Part shown: positions 38,421 to 50,146 of the stretch, piece after piece | Layout: every line of letters starts with the position of its first letter | Numbering within the stretch: the first letter of the stretch is position 1 | Assembly: GCA_017163975.1 (NCBI GenBank) | Contig: JAFFSR010000237.1 | Location: forward strand, 7,502,001-7,566,000 | Direction: 5' to 3' | Length of the DNA: 64,000 nt | Source: Anastatus disparis | Taxonomy: Eukaryota; Arthropoda; Insecta; Hymenoptera; Eupelmidae | Program-made: the position numbers and the translations under genes | The notes under the pieces: generated by a model | Databases searched by the model: none | Told to the model about the DNA's origin: nothing | What the model saw: only the letters and a program-made list of their open reading frames with translations

Positions 38421-40833
38421 TTTTGTTTGATGAGATTGTTAAATAATAATGAAATTTTACGTGTGCATAGTAAACTTTATGTATTGTTTATTGCTCTGAA
38501 TGAAAATTGTATAAATAAATAAGATTCTACTATTATTGATTCAATACATATGACTTATCGATTTACTAGATATATGAGCGATAGTTTCAAAAATATCAGA
38601 GTATTAAAAAAAAATCAATTCAATCAATTTATAAATAATAGGATCAATAAATCAGTTATTTATTAAATATAATCGATTAATCTAACCAATAACTATTTTA
38701 AAAGTTAAAATAGCTATAAAGTAATAACCATTCGCATGTTCAATTAAATATTAGGAAGTCAATCATCCTGGATTAGAGATCCGACTAATTATAAAACGCT
38801 ATTTCCATATGGTGCTCCTTCGGAAAGCGCAAATAAAGAGTCGGATCAATAGTTTCCCCTCCCAGTCACTTTAAAATAGAGAGAGATTATTGAACCATAA
38901 CTTAATGAACCATAAATAAATGATAACAAACTGAAAAATTCAAGATATGCTAATATTGTTCAATGGCGATGTACACAAGAATAAAACTATGTATAAATTT
39001 CTCAATAATTCGCTATCATTTAGCTTTCAGTTTGTATGACGTGAACCCGCATTAATTAACTGCTAAACTGTATATGATATTGAGAGGTATGAAAAAGTAT
39101 TGTTTTCATGAATAGAAAGTTTTAAGGGAATTTTATTTTCTTTTAAATACTTTTTATTAATATTTGTTCAATGTTAAATTTAAGAAATTGAAAAAATAAT
39201 TGTTTATAATTATAAATAATTGTAAGTAAATATCGGGATTCGAATACGTCTTTTAGCTATTTTCAATTAATATTATTTGATTTCAGTTTTTTACCATTAT
39301 GAACTGTAATTTCTATTTAATTACTCGATAACGCTACGTATGTAAAGATAAGAGTTGACAATTTCAAATAACTGCAACAAAATATCAAAATTTGGACTCT
39401 ATTATCCGTTAATTTTAGTTAATTTCAATATTTTTTATTTATTAATTCTATTTTCAATGTTATCAGTAAAAAAACTTTCAAAAAACTATAAGTACTGAAA
39501 AAACCGGATGATTAAAAAAAACTTTAAACATTTGGGTACGCATTTCCATTAGGGTTTGAAAAAATAAACAGAAAAAAAAAGAAATTGCTTTTAAAGTGTT
39601 ATTATTCAATTCCAATAACCATTGAATAAAGATAATGTTTAACGCCGAAGGGAGAGAAACAAAAATACGTTACCATGTATAATTAATCCTTGTTTATTGG
39701 CTCATCAGATCAATCGTTGACTATTGCATAATTGATAAGCCGACCCTTTTTTTTCTCTCGTTGTTTCCAAAGTTATACGGTAAAAATCTGCAATATCCTG
39801 CGTGTAAATTAATTATTACCAAGGGTCGAAAATCGTAGAGCCCTCCTTAAAGAAAATTATACCCAAGCTCCCAATGAAATTCTTAGTATAAACTGTTTCT
39901 GTATAGTGTTTGGGACCCCTGAAATATATTAAGGCTACCACCTGCTTAAAGCTTTACTTATATATATGCAATGTATACGTATTCACGTAACGGAAAGATC
40001 CATGAATTAAGGTATGAATTAAAAATAATTTAACACCCTACTCGCACTTATTATGGAAAAAAGTAGAATTTCTTTTTAATTTTTTTTCTTTTTTTTAAAC
40101 CTTTTTTTTCTCTTCTTCTGTTATCTACATCTTACAATGTGTCAGTATTTATTTTTCATAATTCAAGTCTCGAGCGTTTTTTTTTTCTGGGAATAGGAAC
40201 GTTGCTTTTCTATATGTGGGAGTGACTTTAGTTTACCTTGGCCATATAACTAGATTCTCTACTTTATCGACGTTTATGCTTAAAGCAAACCTTGTTAAAT
40301 TTTTACTATCTTATCTCTTTTGCTGAACTATCCGACGTATGTAAGCTGTAGAGAAAGGTAAATAAATTAATAATAATAATACTCTTCCGTTTGTTTTTTT
40401 TTCTTCTATTTTTTCTTTACATTTACGAAGCAGTTACATAAGTGAAGGGAACGCAATTAAATAATAAAAAGTTGCGCAATCGATATTAGACCCTTCCGAT
40501 GACTTTTTTAAAACCTAAGATTGAATATAGGTTGATTGAAAAATTAAATTTTTAAACTATGAAATAAATATTTGAAATTAATTATAAAGAATTAAAACAG
40601 ATGGACTCCGAACAATAAATTTTATAAAAATCCAATAGCTTAAGAGAAATTTAAAACTTTTTCAATTTTTCATTGTTTATTTTTGTTTAACTTTGTTTGA
40701 ACGGAAAAAACTTTGAAGCATTGGAAAAGAGTTATCGAATTGATACATCAAAAAGCTTTCCAACGAATTGCTTTGAATTGACTTCAAATAATTAATCATA
40801 ACCGATAAAACGTAAACGTCATATAAAAAATTA

Positions 40834-40864
<31 letters not shown>

Positions 40865-41242
40865 CTTTATTGTCCATGTAAGTATTTTGAAATTTGCATT
40901 AGTTAATTACAGTATTTACTTGGTAGCAGTGTAATCATTTCGAAAATTTAGATATAGATATCCGTGCAAATTTGCCCCAGGCTTTTGCTTTGGTATTATT
41001 AGGTTTGAACTATTCGGTTTGATATTGTTCCGAATTACGTTTGCATTGGTACTCCTATCACAGCTGTCAATGTATATTAAACCTAAGACCGATAAATACA
41101 TTGTTGCTGTAGGTAAATTATATTGGATCACACGAAAGTTTGTTTTAATGATTATTGGAATTTATAATTAAAAATTTTGTTTTAAATAAAAAAATCATAT
41201 TTCAAAAAAATTCAGACGTGAAAAGAAAAATACAGCGAAAAA
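38421..41242. other. AT-rich DNA with distinctive blocks at 38800-38880 and 39640-39970
   Basis: 38800-38880 (CCATATGGTGCTCCTTCGGA, AGTTTCCCCTCCCAGTCAC) and 39640-39970 (AACGCCGAAGGGAGAGAAAC, AGCCGACCC, TTTGGGACCCCTGAAAT) are higher-complexity sequence in an AT background. They are candidate conserved non-coding elements; no frame is convincing. Confidence 0.35.
40840..40864. repeat. AT microsatellite
   Basis: About 25 bases of alternating AT. Confidence 0.9.
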
Positions 41243-41461
41243 TACAATATTTTTTTGTAAAAATTACAATACGTAGCTACTACAGACTGCCGTTATGGTA
41301 AAATTTCCTAGAAATATTAGAAGAATTGCTATAGAACATTGGATTATTTTATAATGTTTTTAGTAAATTTTACTATGAAGTGCGGTCATTTTTGGCCATA
41401 ATGACAGTCTACCACAGCTTTTTGATACAGTATAGTAATTTTTACAAAAAATATTATAATT
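41243..41461. mobile_element. MITE-like hairpin element
   Basis: The left arm (AATATTTTTTTGTAAAAATT, then CTACAGACTGCCGTTATGG) is matched inverted by the right arm (CCATAATGACAGTCTACCAC, then AATTTTTACAAAAAATATTA). The arms are about 60 bp and the interior about 90 bp. It is non-coding. A short open frame crosses the right arm but is not meaningful. Confidence 0.55.
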
Positions 41462-42999
41462 CTTACTCTGTTCTTCTCTTTATGTTTTATATATCTTCTT
41501 TAGTACAAAAATGTTTATGTTTGTATATAAATTATAGTCGAATAATGAAATTAATATTAACTAAATCTTATTACAATATAAATTATATTTTTAAAAATAA
41601 TTGATTCATGCAAAGTATATCAATTATTTATCATTTTATTATAACATGTACATTGTAACGATAAAAAATAAATATAAAAAAAAATTAAAAATTACTTAAT
41701 GAAATTAATGTAGAAATATACAATTATCAGCGTTTAGCATTAATTTACTCACTCTCCAATAAATAAGTTTTTTTTTAAAGGCAATAAGTATCGTGGCAAA
41801 TATATATGCAATGTCTTTTGACGCAGCGTGTATAAGCCTTGGAAAGTGGTTGGTTGCGGTTTTGAAAATACTTAGTAGCGCGCAGTTGCTACCCGATAGT
41901 TGTCTTTTAATTTATCTTGTTTGTAAAGATTTTAAAAGCAGAGCTTTCGTTGTTCTTTTCTTTTTCTTTTCTTTCACGGTTAATTTAAAATTTGCGTAAA
42001 CTTTTCGTCATGCTTTTTTTATTTTTTATTGTTTCTTATTGTTTTTTTTTAATGAACATAATTTGTTAAAAAATACAATGTTTTTCGTGGCTATAATAAG
42101 TTTTGGAACTTATTACAGTAACTTTGGAGTAAATTATAAACGATGTTATTTATGCTTGCTAAATTATCAAAGTTTTAAAACAATTAAAAACATTGTTGTT
42201 AACATTTTTAACGCATTATTAATTTTTATAATTTATCCTCTACTTTATTCAAATTCTAAAAACTTCTCAGATTATTAAAATTATTTAAAACTTTTGTAAT
42301 AAACCATCATCGAAAATTTATCAAACTAGTTTAATCACTATTTTGATAAACTGCAACTTTCGATCAAACAATTTTAGGTTAATAAAATAACTATTTTGTG
42401 ACATGAATAAATATAACATAGTTTCACCCAAAGTGAAAATCATTGCTCTATAGTGCACTGATTTCAAAAACCTAAGCAAAATTCACATAAAAAGTCGCAC
42501 AAAATATATATAAAAAAGGGGGTAGTACCCCCTAAAGAAAAAAAGGGTCATAGACATTACACTCTCGTTTAGAAACAACGTATACGGTACTTATAACAAA
42601 ATTACCTTCTCCAATTGCAGTGTAAAACCACTATAACGTGTAACTGGAAAACGACACTTTTATTACTTTTATCCTCACTAATTTCCTATTTTCCTTTTTT
42701 TTCTTTTCCTTTATTTTACTTTTTAAAACGTCAACTCCATCAAACACTCATGGACAATCCACAATCACTAAGAAATTATAAAACCAAAAAGTTACACAAA
42801 AAATCCATCCAAAAAAAAAATTAAGTCACCAAAACATCACTAACATAATAATTAACCTTCATATACATATACCATGTATAACCATATATACATATACGTG
42901 TATAAGTATATTTATAATAATAAATAAATAAAAAATATATAAACGTGCTCAACGTGTAACCGTTATTTAAAAAAAAAAGAGAGATAGATATAGAGCTCA
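41462..42999. other. AT-rich DNA with a distinctive block at 41780-41960
   Basis: The 41780-41960 block holds GCAGCGTGTATAAGCCTTGG and GTGGTTGGTTGCGG. An overlapping 68-codon frame (41793-41999) starts with a plausible ATG but ends in a phenylalanine run and is unrecognised. It could be a short exon or a conserved non-coding element. Confidence 0.3.
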
Positions 43000-43560
43000 A
43001 AAGTAGTAACACCCTGCTCGTAAGAATCGCGATCGGCCACTAGTCAACCGGCTCCTCTTGGTGCGCACACGTTCTCGTTCGTTTCCCATTCTTTATCTCT
43101 CTCTCTCTCTCTCTCTCTCTCTTACCATTCTCTTATTCACTCTCTCTTTAGCACTACCCTCCTTTGCCACCCATGCTTTACTGGTATATTTATCTACCTT
43201 TCTCTCTCGCTCCTTCGCGCTCTTACCTACTCCCCTCCCTCTCTTCGCTGCCCCCCGCCTCTTTCCATCTCTCCTATGCTACACTCTTCAAAGCAACACT
43301 CCACGCGCGCACGCTGCTGCTGCTGCTGCTGTGCTTACCACCCCCGACGTGTTGTGTGTTTCCCCCTTTTCTCCCCCCCCCCTCCTTCCTACTTCTTGCT
43401 ATACTGTTACTACTACATATTACTACTACTACTATCTTTTGTAACTATGCTTCCGTTTTCGTTTTCTGTAATGCAAGTCCGTATATATGCCGCATCTCTT
43501 ATTTCCCCTCTATACTATTATGTTATACCGTGTGTTTCACGAGAAATGAGGATTAAGTAT
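43000..43560. other. GC-raised pyrimidine-rich island
   Basis: CT microsatellite (43098-43121), CTG repeat (43313-43332), C10 (43373-43382) and TAC/ACT repeats (43410-43436). All three plus frames are open for 114-130 codons, which reflects composition and not coding. Confidence 0.45.
43313..43332. repeat. CTG/CAG trinucleotide repeat
   Basis: Six consecutive CTG-type triplets in a pyrimidine-rich island. Frames on the plus strand read them as leucine, alanine or cysteine, but the surrounding frames look like low-complexity artefacts. Confidence 0.9.
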
Positions 43561-46500
43561 GTGAGAATTAGTGTTTTCAGAAAAGACTTTTTTTCAGCTT
43601 TTTTTTTTCAAATTGGTTGAATTAGTTTAATGACATTTCAGATGATTTATACGGTAATTGAATATTTTATATTCGTTGTGGCTTTTAAAGGTTGAAAAAA
43701 TTTGTTTGTAACTGATATATTATTCGTAACAATATAATGTTCAAATTTTGTATAAAAAAATTATGAATATTTATATAAAGTTTGAAATTTATATAATTTT
43801 AACAAAATTTTAATTGCCCGTTTTTCCGGGTATATTATATATATCCCATTTACATAAAACACAAAATTTATCACTAAAGATAAGAAAACGTTGTCCAAAA
43901 TGTGACCTATCTAAGCTTTAAAACTGTCTCACCTTTTCATGTTAATCAAATTATTAAATTAAATTAATCATAATTACAGGGATGATTATTTTTTTCGATG
44001 AATCTCGGATGAAAGAAGAATTTTTCTTTTATTTAAAATTGAAATACATATTTTGTTTATTAAAATTAAATTAAACGCCAATATTAATAATGCTACTTCA
44101 TACGGTTCCATTTTAAATTAAAATATATAAAATTATTTTAACGTTCGGTCACGTACAAAGAGATTCTTCATTTTAATAAAATTATGTGATTTTCCCGATG
44201 ATATTCAATTTTCGAACAAATTTTTTTTTATGTCATTTACAAACGACGCGTGTTACACTTTGTACGTGTAAAATGATGAAGGAATTTTTTTTTTCGATAT
44301 TATGAGAGATAATCTTTTTACATAATGTTATTCCATTGGGTGATATTTTAATTATTATTGAAGTTGTAATGATAATATTAATTAAATAATTTACGTAATG
44401 AAACATAAGTGCTTTAAAGATGAATATTTCGATATATGCAACAAATTAATTGAAACTTCAAGAATACTATTAGTATGAGTTATTTAATTAAGTAAATAAT
44501 ATAAAATAGAACAGCTTTTTTTATTATCATCGTATGTATCATAAAATAAATTATCTTGCTTTTCATACTATTATTATAAATATGCAATTTTTTATACATA
44601 ACATTTTTAATTTAAAGGAAAATTAGTGTATATAAGATAACTAGTAACAATGTAATTGTCCTATAGTAACTTAAAAAATAATAGTAATCAATATTGAATC
44701 ACAATTACACCATAATGGCTATTTACGAAAACACAGCGAGAGCTTTAAGTAGAAGCAAATAAATTGGATAATTAGCCTAGCTTACAATTATTTACAATCC
44801 CCTATTACAACTTTTTTTTTTCGAATGACTTCCAAAAAAAACTTTTTTTTTTTTTGTCGTATAACTTTAAAATTTGGTAAGACACACGGTATATGGCGGG
44901 CGATTAGTTACAGAACGAGAAACACAACAGAATATATAGTAGTCGCGCCCGTGTTGGCGTCAACGAAGCGCAACGAAAAGAAAGAGAAATAAAAGAATAG
45001 AAAAAAAGAGAGAGAAAGAAAGCGAAGCCAATGCGAAGGTCAGGGAGGTAAGCGACAATTGAGAGCCCTGAGAATAATAGCTTTTCTAATTCTTGTTTCC
45101 ATTCTATTCTTAAACACGTATATATAAACCGTAAAGTTTTGCTTTCTCTATCTTTCATTATATCTCTCTATACAGAACTTACTACCTTTTCATATAACAT
45201 ATGTGTGTTAATATACCTCCCTTATATACACGTATACCTTTACTGAAAGAAACACCTGAATAGCATACGTATATGTGTGTAATCTTGTTCGCGTGCCACG
45301 CAGATTGTTTTTGATGTGCTTCTTATACACGTTTATACCTTTCTCATTTCTCCTTTTTCTTTTGGTATAAAACAACTTCCTTTTGTTTTGTTATACATAC
45401 ACACACATACGCGTACGTAAGGGCATGGAGAATACAAGGCGGTGTCAATGTCATTGGTCATATCCCATTGTTCATACCATATGATATTTAAAGTCATTGC
45501 TTATGTATATGCACATGGCCATGTGTGCATGTATATGTGTATAAGTGCAAGCGTAATATATGTGTCAGACTCGTGCTGATTCCGAGGATTAATTTTTTGG
45601 GCTCTGCGTGCATGTAAGTATGCAACGCTTGAGGAAGTATGAATAATGATCGGTATAATGTAATCGGGTTACCGTTATATATTTAGGGATTTTTTTTTTT
45701 TAATGTAGGTGTTCACATAGAAAGGAAATTAAAGCGTTTTTAAGTACTCAATGAAATTGATTGTTGATACAGGTGAGAGGTTTAATGCTTTTTTTCTGAT
45801 ATTTGTGATTATAGTATGTTAGAAATAATTGATTTTTTTATAGAGTTATTAAATTTAAATGTTTGTTTTGTATCGTAAAATTTGAGGATTTATTGTAATT
45901 ATGGGAAGATATACGTTTTATTCTTTCAATTTCATATAAATACGCGAAAAAATTAATTTTTATTAGCGTGTCTTTAGGAGTTATTTTATCGTTTAGTAGC
46001 TAAGAAAATTAAAGCTGAAGATTGTTATTAATTTATGCATAGCAATTAGGTGTTCTTAAAAAAATTTTTAAATAATTTTAATTGTAATTAATTATTGTCT
46101 TAATTAAAAAAAATTAATATCATATTTTAATTTATAAAGAAAATTGAGTTCTGAAAATCATATTTGAGTTTCTTTAAACTCTTCAATATAAAATATATTA
46201 GGAATTGCACATTTTCACGTACGTTACGATTTCCGTCTTTCAGTAATCTTGTATTGTGGCTTCTATTTATTACTTAAAGATCTTTTATTAAAATAAAGTA
46301 TATGCTCATTACAAAATTTTAAAATATTATGAGAATATTATTATATACGATTGTCAAAATCAATTATTTTTTTAAATATATTTTTTGTATTTCTGAAAAA
46401 TTTAATGTGCTTCATGTATTTTAAATAAGGTTATTTCCGATTACCGTACTTGTGGTTTACTGTAGTATTTATTTAATTAACGAATTTTAAAATATTTTTA

Positions 46501-48246
46501 TGATGAGTCAAATTTTTCTGTGCATAAATTTTTTTACCCTTTACCAACGTACGTGCCGCATATAACATAAAAAGTTAAAAATTAACAAATCCGAAAAATA
46601 CAAAATTGAAATTCAAATATTGTAGAGTAAGTGATTAATATGATCAAGTAAAGAGAAAAAAAATTTTTTACCTTGTAAAATTATTTATTTTAATTTTTTT
46701 ACGCTTTAAAAATATCAAAGTACAAAAAATCGAATTTTTAAAATCGTTGTTATTTAATACCTTTTCTTCGAAAAAAAATACGCCATTTCAGCATTACCTA
46801 GGTCAGAATTTTTACAAAAAGGAGTCAAAAAACTATCCTTTTATGCTTTTTATATTTTAATAAGAGTGGTTTATGGATCATACACAGAGAATTTTATATG
46901 TCGTGCACGGCATTTGCCTAGACAATGGCATGAAATAATAAGGAATGAAAATTTTTAATTACTATACTCTATAAGTTCAGTTTCGTTTTTACAAGAATGT
47001 AATTATACACCATGTGATATGCATAAATATAATCATCAGAGTAAGTCGTTAACCCCGTATGCATCGTGTAATTTACATTTCAGAAAATGTACTTACAGAT
47101 TTTTGAAGTCTAGAAATTGTTGTAGATTTTTGCATTTGAAAAGATTTATTCAAAGTTTCTGTATTAAATTAACAATATATCTTCAAATACGATGACAATT
47201 TGCATTTGATATTTTGAATAGCAAAAATATCAATATGAAAATACTCAAAAGTTTAATACAAAAAAATTACACACGGTATCCATTAAACTTATAAATATTC
47301 TATTATCTATTTTTTTATTGTATTTTTTTTTCAAATTTCATTGAATATTTATTCGAGCTGTCACTAAAATTTAAAAATAAATAGTTTCGTAAAATACCTT
47401 TGTAAAATAGAGCAATCTTGTTCCATTTAGATTATTAAATATTTATTTAGTTTGACATATCGGAAATATAGTACATTATGCAGTTGCATATAGTACTCTT
47501 TTTCAGTTCAACTATGGCTACTTGATTAATTTAAAAAAAAAGCGGACCTGATCCAAAAAAAGTACATATACACAGGCACAAATTTATTTAATTTTTAAAA
47601 TAAAGCGATTTTGTTTTTAGGATTTAATTTCCTATAATCTACACTGCATCTTTTATTTTAGTGGATGTAAAGTAGCGTACAGTTTCTCAAGGAATAAAAT
47701 GTGATTTTATTCTCATTTTGAACATGAATTTCACCAAAAGAATGGTTATTAATATTAATCTGTAATAAAATAATTTTTGTTGAGTCACGAACTTACTTAT
47801 GATTTTAGCATTAATTTGCAATTAGTTTTTTAAAATAATAAATCGCGGGTAAACATTTTTATATTTGCACACCTAACAAATTATTTAATATAAAATATAT
47901 ATATTTCATTATCACAAAAACAATACTTCTAAATTTCACCGAAAGTGGTTTTCGAGTATAAGAATAGAATAGAATTTTCGGATAGAAATTCAAAAGGATT
48001 GTCACGAAAACGAGTAATAGAAAGTAGAGAAGCCAGAGAAATTGCATTGCTTTTTTTTTCTTCTCTCTTGTCGAATCAATTGTAGAAATGCGATCTTCGA
48101 AAAAAAACGTCTTTATTTATCAAAGTCTCGGAAATAGATGAGACCAAATTACATATAAATTACAGATATTCGTTAAATCTTGTGTACTTTTGTAATAATA
48201 TTTACATTTGTACAAATATATTGTTATTAACTCACAAAAATACATG
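43561..48246. other. AT-rich DNA with an island at 44880-45660
   Basis: 44880-45660 is GC-raised, with GA-rich and CACA/ATATGTGTG tracts and an 84-codon low-complexity minus frame. A small distinctive spot near 46895 reads TGTCGTGCACGGCATTTGCC. Otherwise nothing is supported. Confidence 0.4.
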
Positions 48247-48354
48247 TCCTGGTAGAAAATAATTTAGTTTTTATCGAAACTCCTGGCTTATTAAATTGGG
48301 CGCTGGGATTATATAAGAGAAGAAGCTTGATAAAATTTGATTATTTTCTGCCGC
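48247..48354. mobile_element. Short inverted-repeat element with ends like the 55733 element
   Basis: CCTGGTAGAAAATAATTTAG on the left and AAATTTGATTATTTTCTGCC on the right are inverted copies with a few mismatches. The left end matches the CCCTGGTAGAAA terminus of the larger element at 55733-56537. This may be a decayed deletion derivative of that family. Confidence 0.4.
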
Positions 48355-48900
48355 ACTAGAACTGTTTTTTAACCAGTTTATACTTTCTGTTATTTAATTT
48401 TTTTTCTATTTAAATTTTTAAGGACGGAAATAATTTATTTTTGATGAAATTCCAATTTGAAAAAAGTTTTGCAAATAAATGGAAGACACATAAATTAATT
48501 TTGTTTTATTGTAATGAAGTAATACGATTCTTTATTGAATTGACTATATTACTTTTAAAGAACAATGCGTTAATCGATAATAATTTTATCGCTTTTTTAA
48601 AAATTTTTTTCCACATCATTCATTTATTAAAAGCTTTCCTGTGACATCTAATTAATATAAAAATTTTGCAATAAGATAATCAAAGCAATAATATAAATGT
48701 AAGTAATACATAGTTTTCTTTTTATTTAAATATCTTATCTAACATGATAATGCAAAGCATACATCTAATATTAAAATTATAATCCAGTTTATTAAAAAAT
48801 TCATCATAATTAATTATTTTGGATAAAAAAAATGTCACGAATTAAAAAGGACCATTAAAATCAAGTTGACGAACACATTAAAATGAACTTTGCTGTATTC

Positions 48901-49084
48901 ATTTAACGTCGCTGTATTTCAGCTATCATTACGATGCTAATTAGCGACGGAGGTCGTCAGTGTGTTTGTGTACAAAGCACATGTAACGTACAGCGGTGCT
49001 TGTATAAATCGGCCGAGAGCGGGAATCGAACTCGGGACCTCGAGATTACGAATCCATCGCTCTACCGAATGAGCCATTGAGACC
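48901..49084 (-). mobile_element. tRNA-derived SINE, near full length (copy 4)
   Basis: The minus-strand head GGTCTCAATGGCTCATTCGG and the B-box GAGTTCGATTCCCG are followed by the shared body (AAGCACCGCTGTACGTTACA, then CCTCCGTCGCTAATTAGCAT) and the end ACAGCGACGTTAAAT. It lies about 205 bp from the opposite-facing head fragment at 49290, so the two heads face one another. Confidence 0.8.
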
Positions 49085-49289
49085 TCGAATTCGTTTAAGT
49101 TATCTGATTATCATCACAGCTTAAATACGTGGTTTAATTAAATTTAATTATTCAAAATTTTGAATGAAATTTACTAAATTGAAATTTATCTTTTAATTAT
49201 TATTATTTTAATGCTTTAAAATATATTTGTCTGCTATTGTATTCTAATTGTACAATACTAACCATGATACAAATTACTACTGCACGTTG

Positions 49290-49369
49290 AGATCTTCAGT
49301 GATTCACTCGGTAAATTGATGAATTCATAATCTTGAGGTTCCGAGTTCGAATTCCGGTCTCAGCCGATT
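49290..49369 (+). mobile_element. SINE head fragment, diverged and 3'-truncated (copy 5)
   Basis: GATCTTCAGTGATTCACTCG, an anticodon-arm remnant, GAGTTCGAATTCCGG and CAGCCGATT match the SINE head. The family body is missing after 49369. The A-box carries changes (TGATTCACTCGG) that would weaken RNA polymerase III initiation. It is clearly older or more decayed than copies 1-4. Confidence 0.65.
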
Positions 49370-49552
49370 AAATAAAATAAATTTTAAAAATTACTATACG
49401 TTATTTTATTTAGTTATTATTCTTCTTTATTTAGTAACTGAAGTAAGACCAAATTTTTATTTTAACCCTTTCATAACTGGATTTTTTTAGAAAATATCTT
49501 AATAACAATTTAAAAATGATTCGTGTTTATTTTTAAATTAATTTTTATAATA

Positions 49553-49607
<55 letters not shown>

Positions 49608-50065
49608 ATAATTTAGAACTTCATACTGAGATCGAAAATTGTTAAAAATCAGAAAAAAATCTCCAATCATAAATATAGATTGTAATGTACATTGGGTCTG
49701 AAAGGGTTAAGTAAGAATTGTTAATATGTTTAACTTAGTTTTGTAACAAAAAATTTATATCTACAAGATAAATATTTCCAAGATAAGGTTACATTTACTA
49801 TGTTTTTTTTTTCTAGATTCTCATATCTTTGGATTTTATGTTACTTTTTTTTATCTTATCATACTCTGAAAATCGAAATTCAATCAGGCTTATTTTCTTG
49901 CATTAAGAGAGTGTTTTATCTAAACATCGTAAGATTTCTAAAGATACAATGCCTTTTCATCAGTACTGACCTGTAATAGTTCTATTTTTCTACCTTTTTT
50001 CTGTTTTTTTTCTTTTTTTTTGACCTCTTTTTTATCATTCTTTTTTTTTGTATTTTCTTTTTTAG
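49370..50065. other. AT-rich DNA ending in a long polypyrimidine tract
   Basis: It contains the AT microsatellite and, from about 49980, a T/C tract of about 85 bases that leads into the candidate exon at 50066. Confidence 0.5.
49557..49607. repeat. AT microsatellite
   Basis: About 50 bases of AT dinucleotides with one G interruption. Confidence 0.95.
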
Positions 50066-50146
50066 ACTTTGGTACATAAGAAGGCTGAGGAAAGCATTAA
50101 GCTCGTTAAAAGTTTGGAAAAAGGACTAGGCACAGAGATTAAATAG
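50066..50146 (+). CDS. Candidate terminal coding exon of an unrecognised gene
   Basis: A very long pyrimidine tract (about 49980-50063) ends in TTTTTTAG, with a possible branch-point TACTGAC at about 49966. The sequence that follows reads in phase 0 as 26 codons and a TAG stop. The product would be lysine- and glutamate-rich and helical, containing HKKAEESIKLVKSLEKG. Codon choice (AAG, GAG, CTC, GGC) is less AT-biased than the surroundings. I do not recognise the protein, and no donor or upstream exon can be joined to it with confidence. The next clear AATAAA downstream is over 1 kb away (about 51516). It could be chance, because an AT-rich insect genome offers many T-rich tracts before AG. 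Confidence 0.35.
   Translation, partial: TLVHKKAEESIKLVKSLEKGLGTEIK

Noticed and set aside
43058..43620. Three plus-strand frames of 114-130 codons
   Set aside because: All three phases are open across CT, CTG and C-run sequence. This is composition, not coding.
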